Shown one piece after another: positions 55,551 through 64,000 of a stretch of DNA of 64,000 nt; within the stretch, counting starts at the first letter, position 1; each line of letters opens with the position of its first letter. The stretch spans positions 14,625,386 through 14,689,385 of the forward strand of contig NC_088306.1 in assembly GCF_032854445.1 (NCBI RefSeq), written 5' to 3'. The position numbers and the translations under genes are program-made. Below the pieces are notes generated by a model. It saw nothing but the letters and a program-made list of their open reading frames with translations. It searched no databases and was not told the DNA's origin. The stretch comes from Liolophura sinensis (Eukaryota; Mollusca; Polyplacophora; Chitonida; Chitonidae).

Positions 55551-57944
55551 CCCACCCACACCATATTCTCAGTATGTACTTCAGTGTTACAGACACGTTT
55601 TTTAGCTTGACAGTAAGTGGTGACTTTGTAACAATGGCTCGCGTCAGATGATACGTTAGCGTAACAACCAGTCTCAATTCCCTTAACAACGATCCTCCTA
55701 AAATTAGACTCACATTACTAATCATAAATCATAAGCCTGTGTCTTGAACCAGGAAGAAAGCACTTGACCAGGCGTGTAGTGTGGGATTATTTACAGAAGG
55801 GACTCGCTCCCCACGAGCCTGCGCCATCCTACTCAAGATCACTTCTCCGAGACTTCGATTTTTCCGTCAATTGAATAACCTGGATCAGCGGAAAATGGGC
55901 CGCGTTTCACCAAAAATCAGAGAAGGTTTGCTTATATTTCAAAAACAGTGCGATACCAAAATATAAAAATCATGTTTTATATGTATATGTAGACGTCAAT
56001 GTATAGACAGCGATGTTCTTTGGGTTAGCTGCGGTACCATTCATCGTTTTGAATAGATCGTCATTTGGATAAACAATTTATGAACAGTTGTTATCAAAGT
56101 TCACATAGGATATCTATTTTGATTTACGAAAAACTTATGAACCAGCCCGGTACACTATTTTTTGGCCTAGAAGATTCCTTGCGTCTTTCCGGCATCATTG
56201 AAAACCGTTTTAGCAAGAACGGGCTGTGAAGTCATTGACGACCTACAATATCAGTATGGTTTTTAAGTCAATATAACGATCAAACGAAAAAGAATAAGTA
56301 CATTTTTTTCAGATATAGTTTTCAATGGCCTTTCTGCTGATACTTGCTTAAACTTATACAGTTTCTTTCCCTTTAAGTTACACACTCACCATGTGACTTA
56401 AAACTAAAAATGCTTAAAAAAGGCTGTCTTGTCACAAATTTATTCAAATCTGAACCTGTTGAACCACAACTTTTGAAGGCATTATAATAAAGGATTTTAG
56501 GTTTTGACGAATTAAAAGCAAGGTTTTGAATGATGCTTAGCCGTTTTTTGAAATCGCCCTTGAGCATTAAGGTATCAAGTATCACCGGAGAAACTGGAGA
56601 AAATCTGCACTGGTTGAGTTCATGACATTTAAGGCCTTAGCCATTGAGGTCACCCATGTGACACAGGTGGTGAAATAATCGTTAGTCCATCGTAAAAATT
56701 CCAATTAAATAAACAGAAAACCATCGACATAATCTGGTAGAGTGAAAGGAGATTGCACGAAAACAACCTCTGGAAATAAAAGTCGATGTGTTTTTTTCTA
56801 GATATTCAGCAAATATCCACTGTTTTAACGAACTCACTGACCTTCATTGGTATGGCAAGGGGAATGATTTATTACAACAAACGACAATAGACGCAGCTCT
56901 TGTTGGAAAAATGATTTATAGTAATCTTTACGGTATATCTTCACTCGACGTTTAGAGAAAATACGATAGAAACTATCTTTGTTGTATTAGCCCTAAAAAC
57001 TCGCTTGAACAAATGCATTTTAGAGGCAAAAATAGGTCATAAAGTATTGTTGATGATGCTGAAAAATTTATTTAGGTAAATTACGGTAGTACCAGAAGCA
57101 GGATTTGCACAACCTTCTACTCGCAATATATTTTAAACCTGAGCCTAATTTCATTGGGCATAGACCTTGTTCAGACTAGATTTTACAGGACGCGTGTAAA
57201 TCTTTACTGCCAATGGCTCTTGATCTTCGAAATAAAAGCACATGTTATATTCATGAACTCCGTGACATTGAGACTAGGTCAACAGCTGTCGTCTGATGAC
57301 TCGCACACTTCCTGTTCCTTTAAATACACTTTTAGGAACCTCAGCCTTTATCAGGCTGTATTTATGACCGGAAATATTTTATATTTGTACCGATCAGGCG
57401 AACAAGTCCAATTGATCCTTTATATGTTGACTGCTGTAGAGATCTAGTGTTATGGCATATACTGACTCAGCTGTCTCTTTTTACGAACATTTACGCGGGA
57501 TATTTGCAAAATATCTCCATATACATGCCAAAACTCTTTGGTTTATCTCCGGCACTCTAGACTTAAATTAACTCTGGATTGGAAACTTCAAGGAGCAAAG
57601 TCATCTTGCGAGATCGATGATATAAAGCAGTGTAGAAAGGTCAGGATAAAAACTGATCGAAAGAACATAATTCGTGTTGACTTTTCGGTATTAGATCTCT
57701 AGCACGATTTCTAACACGATTTTCTGTTGTTGGCGCGGACAGTATCACACATTATTCACATCGGAGCAGCTGCTTTTGAACATTTGTCCACGCTGGATGC
57801 CACGGCGCAGGAACGCACGCTTTAATCCTGTCTATAATCGATTGCCGTTATGCAGTAGACTTCCTTTGGTCATTATTTCTTATTATACACCTATTGAAGA
57901 CCATGGCCGACTGCCTGTAAGGCACTTTGATTCCAAATTTTTAA
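55551..57944. other. No gene recognised
   Basis: About 2.4 kb with no recognisable domain, SINE or tandem array. The longest frame (57154-57447, 97 codons) has no motif. A TATAAAG-like word occurs near 57620, without further promoter context. Confidence 0.3.
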
Positions 57945-58170
57945 TTTGGTGTTTTACGCCGTACTCAAGAATATTTCACTTATACTACGGAGGCCTGCAT
58001 TATAGTGGGAGGAAACCGGACAGAGCCCGGGGGAAACATTTGATTATCCGCAGGCTGTTGAGAGACCTTCCCAGGTACAGCTGGAGTAAAAGGCAGTATG
58101 AGGTGGGCGAAATTACAGCGACCGCATTGGTGAGAGGTTCCTGGGTCATTGCGTCGTGCTGGCGCGTTAA
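57945..58170 (-). mobile_element. S1 SINE, diverged
   Basis: TTTGGTGTTTTACGCCGTAC, ATAGTGGGAGGAAACCGGAC and GACCGCATTGGTGAGAGGTT; the head end is replaced beyond GCGCGTTAAGG. The A-rich tail is lost. Confidence 0.88.
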
Positions 58171-58374
58171 GGACCATCGAGATGACACGAGGCAGGGGAT
58201 TAATACCATTCTTGGGCAGGGACTTTTCAACATATCCATACAATTAGTGATCAATGGTCCTGTCTCGTGTCGTGTTACATGAAGTTCGACGGAGACCACT
58301 TGCCTTACACTAAGATGGAATGTAATACGTGGAAAAGTTCTCCAGAATAACCGTTTAGCCCGACCACTCCAGTT

Positions 58375-58440
58375 TCCTTCACACAAAATATACTGACTCC
58401 ATCGTATAAGTGAAAAATGTAAGTATGGTGTTAAAAATAA
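58375..58440 (+). mobile_element. S1 SINE scrap, 3' end
   Basis: CATCGTATAAGTGAAAAATG, AAGTATGGTGTTAAAAATAA. It lies 200 bp from the minus-strand copy. Confidence 0.5.
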
Positions 58441-59156
58441 ATCCACAAAAATGGTGCATTTTTAATTGTGACCTAGTTTATGCATCATTGAGCCTAATTA
58501 CTCTGTTGTCATTTGCGGAGGACCATGGGGAGATTAAGCGTTCCCTTGTCCCATAAAGTACAATGTACAAAGTAGTACCAAGACGCTAGTGGATCACATT
58601 TTATGAGGGAACCAGTGATTTTTACCAGACGTTTCGTAGATCATGAGCAATTGCAGACTGTAGGGTAGTTAGTGATGGAAGATCATTTCCATCGATTTAA
58701 CGTATTTTATTATTTTTTTAACATGGGTACACGATTATTACACTGTCCTTTTGCAAATAACCGAATGTCCTATTGTTTTAACAGTCCTTCATCTTCTGCT
58801 GGTGAACCATACTCAAAATAAGAAGTGACGTCACCGCTAGGTCATCAAGCTCCCGCCGAGAGCCTCCTCAGGCTGAAGAGCTCTCAGCTACAATAGTTTC
58901 GGCCAAAGGTGTTCCTTAAACTAATTGTGCTTTAACGTTGTCGTGGATATGCAAACGAAATATTAGAAATATAGAACGATGGTATCACTGTGCCCATAAA
59001 GTAACACTGGTCAACAGTGTATCAACGATGGTGTATAGATTACATTATATGTCAAGCGCTCGTCTCTACATTTGAGTTGACCTCATGTTTCTGTATCATT
59101 TGCCTGCTATTTCCCACCCACACGCCAACCCCTCATTGCATTAGGACACACACAGA
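58441..59156. other. No gene recognised
   Basis: A pyrimidine-rich stretch ending TTGCATTAG at about 59142 could act as a splice acceptor for the ORF at 59157. Otherwise featureless. Confidence 0.3.
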
Positions 59157-59390
59157 ATGGCGTCTCTCTTTCTTAAATCTATGCGTCGAAACCTTGCGTC
59201 GAATCTGTGCGACATTAGTATATCAGGCATCAACCAAAATGAGCGTTTAGGGTCAACAATCGCCAGACCAATTCCCAAACCGGTGGTTAACACCACCAAA
59301 GAACTAAGAAAGTATACAAAGTACGAAATTAGGACAGAATCAAGCAAAGAGAAGAAGTCAACACTTTTCGACAATGATCGAAAGACGTAA
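59157..59390 (+). CDS. Candidate small protein or terminal exon, function unknown
   Basis: 77 codons from ATG at 59157, with strong start context (AGAATGG: A at -3, G at +4). The stop at 59388-59390 is followed 8 bases later by AATAAA (59398-59403). A pyrimidine tract and TTAG lie 15 bp before the ATG. The protein begins MASLFLKSMRRNLASNL, has ARPIPKPVVN in the middle, and a basic, charged end (ESSKEKKSTLF). It has no membrane segment and no domain that I recognise. An amphipathic basic N-terminus could be a mitochondrial targeting signal, which is speculation. An AATAAA this close to the stop would leave a very short 3' untranslated region. It could equally be chance or the last exon of a longer gene. 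Confidence 0.3.
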   Translation: MASLFLKSMRRNLASNLCDISISGINQNERLGSTIARPIPKPVVNTTKELRKYTKYEIRTESSKEKKSTLFDNDRKT

Positions 59391-59639
59391 CGAATGAAAT
59401 AAATCAGTATCTAAATGGTGTACTATGCCAGACTGTAAGTTGTCGATAATCAATGTATGTATCTTGAATTTCGTCTTTTCATATATACATGTCGGTAATT
59501 AATGTTTGCTATAACCCTTTAGAGGGTGACATCTTTGACATGTGTGGTCATTGGACACGGTCACACAAGCTATTCTTTTTGCTTTTTTGCTGTCCTCTGC
59601 ACGCATCAGTATAAAACATGTTCAAATTTTATCCATGAA

Positions 59640-59880
59640 GTGCACTCTCCAGTATTGCCTGTTTGTCACTCCCCAGTAGTGCTTATTTGTCCCTGTCCAA
59701 TATTGCTTATTTGACTCTGTCCAGTACTGCTTATTTGACCCTGTCCAGTAGTGCTTATTTGTCCCTGTCCAATATTGCTTATTTGACTCTGTCCAGTACT
59801 GCTTATTTGACTCTGTCCAGTATTGCTTATTTGTCACAGACTAATATTGTTTATTTGTCACTGTCCAGTATTGCTTTTTT
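59640..59880 (+). repeat. 24-bp minisatellite, first block (about 10 units)
   Basis: Unit TGTCCAGTATTGCTTATTTG plus 4 variable bases. 24 is a multiple of 3, so the Thr/Leu/Ser/Ala/Tyr-type 8-residue repeat stays in one frame on the plus strand and a Lys/Gln/Tyr/Trp repeat on the minus. No gene is implied. Confidence 0.95.
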
Positions 59881-60189
59881 GATCCTTGTTCATTATCAGT
59901 TCTTTATCACCGTCCAGTACAGCACAGTTCTAGTACTAACCTTCACAGTCTAGCTCCACCTCCTCGCTGTTCTTTAACCTGGAGGAAGGCCATATCACAC
60001 AGAAGCGCTCTCCATTAAAGTTTCTAAATGTATATTTAGTACAACCCACATGTTGTTTGATCGTTGGTCTAACTTCTTAGAAAGAAACCCGAAGATAAAC
60101 ATCATGACGTTTTCTTCCATTGCCATGTTTGGCCTCGTTTTGACGTCAACACATCTACTCCAGGAAAATGTCGAATGGACCACTGTGTG

Positions 60190-60545
60190 TCACTGTGGAG
60201 TATTGCTCACTCGTCACAGTAGAGTATTGCTTATTTGTCAGAGTGGAGCACTGTTTTTTTGCCATTGTCCACTAGGGCTTCTTTGTTCCTCACCACTATT
60301 GCTTCTTTGTTCCTCTCCAATATTGCTTGTTTTTCGCTGCTCGGCATTGTCTATTTGTCAGTGTCCAGTATTGCCTATTTGTCAGTGTCCAGCATGGCCT
60401 ATTTGTCAGTGTCCAGCATTGCCTATTTGTCACTGTCTAATATTGCTCATTTGTCTATGTCAAATACTGATGATTTGTCGCTGTCCAGTATTGCCTATTT
60501 GTCCATTTCAAGCATTGCTTATTTCTGTTTATTTGCCCAGTATTA
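60190..60545 (+). repeat. 24-bp minisatellite, second block (about 14 units)
   Basis: Same unit as 59640-59880 (TGTCCAGTATTGCCTATTTG and variants), resumed after about 300 bp of unrelated sequence. Its outer units are more diverged than the central ones. Confidence 0.93.
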
Positions 60546-60550
60546 GACCC

Positions 60551-60699
60551 TATAAGGTTATTGTGAAGTGTGTGGTACATTATGGAGCGGTGTTTAGCGA
60601 GTCTATGTTGTGTTGAAGATCCGTATGTGGACTTCCAGCACAACATGGACGAGTACATTACCACTCCATAACGTACCACACACTTCACAATGACCTATT
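60551..60699. repeat. Long imperfect hairpin (arms about 65 nt)
   Basis: The left arm (60551-60616: TATAAGGTTATTGTGAAGTG, GTGGTACATTATGGAG, GTCTATGTTGTGTTG) is about 80% complementary to the right arm (60634-60699: CAGCACAACATGGAC, CCACTCCATAACGTACCACA, CACTTCACAATGACCTATTT). The loop is about 17 nt. It abuts the minisatellite. It could be a foldback element or a hairpin RNA source. Confidence 0.85.
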
Positions 60700-62439
60700 T
60701 ATCATATAGCTCCAAGGACTTTCACCTCCCGTACAAATAACGGCCGAAGATTAGCTCCACGTACCTCTACACCCTCGCTAACACTACGGAGTAGAGCTCT
60801 ACAACGTTCCATTTGATTTCCTTGGAGTAGTGCCAGGGTTCTACCAACTCCCACCTCAGGCACTTTTCTCTTGTCTCCTGCGAAAGTAGAGACCAACACA
60901 TATATGCACGCTATGATTTCGGAGATCTCACCTTACGTGGCGCTAGCCGAAGGTACACTTACACATTTAGCTGGCTCGGAGTGGAAAACGTTTTTTTGTT
61001 CTCCCTGCTCTAGTCGGGTAAAGCAGTCTGTATTCGGTGCTTGAATATCCCGAATTCGCGTTTGGTCTTCGCAACAGTATTTTGCGAAATTTGGAAATCA
61101 ACAAAGAATGAAATTTATTCCTGGGTCAACATTTCAGTTTACCGAAACGCTGCCAGCAAAACGATAAACAGAAACAGAATTAATAAACAGAAACATGAAA
61201 ACAATACAAAGGGACCAGGCATCGCGGGACCTTAGCCTACTACTAGAAGCATGTTTGATTCAGTAGTTATTCACTGTAGTCCATTTGGAAGCGACTAATG
61301 CGTTTACTATCAAGATTTAGTTATCAATAATGGCCCAACACTTTAAATTTCCTGACACTTATCCTGTCTTTTTCAACTACATCGTTATACCCTTTTTTGA
61401 CGAACAAAAGTAAGCATTTAAAAAGTTAGAAGTTAACTAAAGCCGATTCATTTTTTCTTTTAACATTAATAGTATAATATATCTTTGTTCACAAAAACAC
61501 ATCTAGCTTTCAAGCGTAGAACAATAGCTGTTTCATTCAAATCTTGTTAACGATATTTATATAGGCAAGCCCTGGATGACCGACTTGCTGCAAACTGTGG
61601 GTTTCGCCACATATATCGGGCCATATGTCAGGCTCACGCAAAGATATAAAAACACATATATGCAATTTTAGCGATATTTAAAAGCATTCCTACTCAAATT
61701 GATGTCGGTAAGAATTAATGTAATGGTGTGTTGACAGACAAGGTCACAAGATGAATGACCCTATGAAATATAGGGTTCGTTACAGTGCTGACGTCCATGC
61801 GCGGGTCAAACAAATTAGGACAGCATGACAGTTCCATTACCGCTTATATAGCCTCGCTACGGCCTTTCATAGATAACGTACGGCATATAATGGAATTTTT
61901 TATCCGCTTTAAAAAAGGAATGTGAATATCTGCAAATGTTTTTAACTGCAGCCTAAAAAAATGGAAAGTCATGAGTGTATGCACTGTTTTTACTAAACAA
62001 GCAATGTTTATCAAAGGAGAAGAATTAGTGCAGAAAGGTTCTTTTTGACCAGACTGAATGCTGGTTGAGGAAAATTTGGAGAGAGGGGGACTGGTTAGTT
62101 CAAGACATTTTCTAACTTTTTTTTTAAATGTAAGCTTTACTTAAAATACATATAATGCAGACCTATTTATTAACAAACATGAATGGCTTTCATTTTATTT
62201 TCTTTATTTTTAAAACATATTAAATTGTTTGTATATACAAAGACGGAAATCATCTTTTTGGATCAATATTTTTGGCACATGCTTTGATAGGACCTTTTTC
62301 CTGTCTGTAAATTTGGTTGAGACCAGATTTTTTCAAATTATGACTTTCCTTCGGACCGAAAGACCGAAATTTGTTTTCAAAGTTATCAGCAGTGCACTTG
62401 CTATAACATTTGACTGATTAAATCAAGGCTAAATCTCTG
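60700..62439. other. No gene recognised
   Basis: No domain, tandem array or named repeat in 1.7 kb; short frames only. Confidence 0.3.
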
Positions 62440-62610
62440 ATTTATGTGATTGTTGTTTAACGCCTTACTCGAGGACATTTCACTTATATGGCAGTCAGTT
62501 TCATGGTTGGAGGAAACCGGAGCGCTTGGCGCAAACCACCGACCTTTGGCTAGTTACTAACCAACTCTCTCACATGCGGCGTACTACAGAAGGGATTCCT
62601 TTGAGGCCAT
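62440..62610 (-). repeat. SINE-like element, fourth type
   Basis: GTTGTTTAACGCCTTACTCG, AGGACATTTCACTTATATGG and GGTTGGAGGAAACCGGAGCG share the layout of an S1 3' end. The rest (CAAACCACCGACCTTTGGCT, CTAACCAACTCTCTCACATG) is different. A reversed A-box-like AACCAACT lies at the right end. Confidence 0.6.
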
Positions 62611-63414
62611 ATAACTAAGTACAAAACATTTCTTTATCAGAACGTAAAACACATTGAAATGCGCCCGATTCGTTGACTCACTCAAGCCTGCATGTGAGGC
62701 GTCTTTAACAAAACAATGATTTAAAAACTGATATAAATCAGTCAGATTTTCTTACAAATGCCCACATTTTGTGTGGCTATTGTATAGATGTTTTTTCAGT
62801 CAAGCAAAGAATGCTGAAAAATCTTTCTAACTTTACCTCGATCGTTTGATCACTGCATTCTTACTGCATTCTGGCATTTTGGCGAGCATTCACGGTTGTC
62901 AGTTTTGTCAGTCTCCACTAAAAAATCTATGATAAACTCTATCTGGTTTCAAAGACATTGAAACAAAGGTTTCTTTGTGTTTCTTATACGCAGGTACAAC
63001 GCTTTCAATTGGACGATTCAATCTTGCTGTCAGAAACTCTCCTTTAAATTCCTAGAATGCAAAGGATAAAGTGTTAAAACTTAAAACCTAATTATTAATA
63101 TAATACAATATGTTAAACCCTAAAACATGTGATAGGCCAATCATCTAATAAGGTTAATGTTCTTAACAAGCTGTAAAAGAGTGTTTAAATTAAAAGCTTA
63201 AGATATATTATTAGAGAACAACACTTTTAAGCATTTTGTAAAGAAATGAATTTCGTACAGTTTTGACAGTATTAATCCAACATTATAGATGCTTTCTGTT
63301 CTCCATCACTGTCAGAGTGTTGGATATAAGTATAACACTTCAATTTTAAGCGTGTAAGCATTTCGGGATCGCTTTTCTTAATTCAGCATTCCCTATACCA
63401 CAAACGGAGTGAAG
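62611..63414. other. No gene recognised
   Basis: AT-rich sequence without features. Confidence 0.3.
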
Positions 63415-63590
63415 AGTATTATCTATATTCTAGACCAGTAACGTCTAATATATAGCAATTAACACCACTGCCTGTTTTACCTAGTTTTGCTTAGGTCGTG
63501 GTGCAAGTTGGCGTCCTATGTTGCTACAATTTACATTATCGCCACTGCTCTAATTTTACTCTCTATACTGTAGTCTTTTATATCATACAT
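63415..63590 (+). repeat. Family A copy with internal deletion
   Basis: TCTAGACCAGTAACGTCTAA, AGCAATTAACACCACTGCCT and TTTTACCTAGTTTTGCTTAG, then a jump to ATTATCGCCACTGCTCTAAT. The CCGGTTAC block is missing. Confidence 0.7.
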
Positions 63591-64000
63591 GTATACGAAA
63601 TAACGTCTGTAACTTTGTGAAGGACCAGTCACACCTACACTTTCTACAGATAAAAAAATCGAAGTGCGACCGAAAAATCGCGGTCATAGATCATACGATA
63701 AGTCGTGAGGAATCTTGATTCTAAATATGAATATATCGCCATCGACTGCGAGGCGGTCGGTGTGGTCGCAAGTGGTTTTTGCACAAGCACCAAAAACCAG
63801 TTGCGATCAGTTACGATCTACATAACCCTGATTCATCTTACTCCGCCGTACGAGCTCTGTATTCCAGATGAAATATTGATTTACAGAATTACCAAGCACG
63901 TCAGAACAACATGACTGAGGCCGTTTAGGTCTCTTTCCAACCTTTTTCCGAAATAACCAATTTGTTATCATTTGTTGTCTTTTACTTCTGTCCTTGTCTT
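63591..64000. other. No gene recognised
   Basis: Contains AAAAATCG words like those near 200-250, and a 69-codon frame without features at 63705-63914. Confidence 0.3.

Noticed and set aside
59622-60546. 8-residue peptide repeats on both strands as silk- or mucin-like proteins
   Set aside because: A 24-bp unit keeps any frame open; no signal peptide or gene context.

Overview
This is non-bacterial, intron-bearing animal DNA: AT-rich, gene-poor and dominated by transposon remnants. The tRNA-headed SINEs, a DIRS-type retroelement, Tc1/mariner and Gypsy remnants and many long-period minisatellites suggest a marine lophotrochozoan (mollusc or brachiopod). That is an inference from repeat type, not a species call. 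No bacterial operons, rRNA genes or CRISPR arrays are present, and I found no convincing functional tRNA gene.

Only two protein-coding genes are secure, both class A (rhodopsin-like) seven-transmembrane receptors on the + strand. GPCR1 (35065-36183) is an intact 372-residue receptor with unusual replacements at nearly every signature motif. Its coding exon follows a splice acceptor, so a separate 5' exon is expected. A TATA/CCAAT promoter with a first exon and a splice donor lies at 31060-31423 and is a good candidate for it; a paralogous promoter/exon module lies at 25610-25915. GPCR2 (49916-50899) has canonical motifs, but its frame ends 12 residues after NPxxY, while helix-8-like sequence continues in another frame. 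Weaker candidates are a 77-codon ORF at 59157-59390 with strong start context and a nearby AATAAA, and a broken gene of unknown function at 5513-6271.

Layout. 0.6-5.4 kb: a large inverted duplication whose spacer holds a Gypsy pol remnant and two kinds of tRNA-derived SINE. 5.5-9.2 kb: the broken gene and dispersed repeats. 9.4-10.7 kb: a LINE remnant. 10.9-12.5 kb: a 32-bp minisatellite split by a 1009-bp solo LTR with a 4-bp target duplication. 12.97-14.27 kb: a full-length dead Tc1/mariner element. 16.1-22.1 kb: a DIRS retroelement (gag, RT, RNase H; minus strand) broken up by two copies of an unidentified 1.2-kb sequence. 24-31 kb: SINEs, dispersed repeats and the paired promoters. 35-36 kb: GPCR1. 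41.7-43.1 and 44.3-45.1 kb: two more 32-bp minisatellites. 49.9-50.9 kb: GPCR2. 54.5-55.1 kb: a degenerate ~16-bp repeat. 59.6-60.5 kb: a 24-bp minisatellite. 60.55-60.70 kb: a long hairpin.

The main unexplained repeat is a dispersed family ('family A', about 330 bp, at least 18 copies or fragments here) with no recognisable coding capacity or tRNA head. Also notable is that the minisatellites, unrelated in sequence, have periods of 32, 32, 32, 24 and about 16 bp. I see no novel multi-gene system in this window; the interest lies in the receptors, the paired promoters and the repeat architecture.
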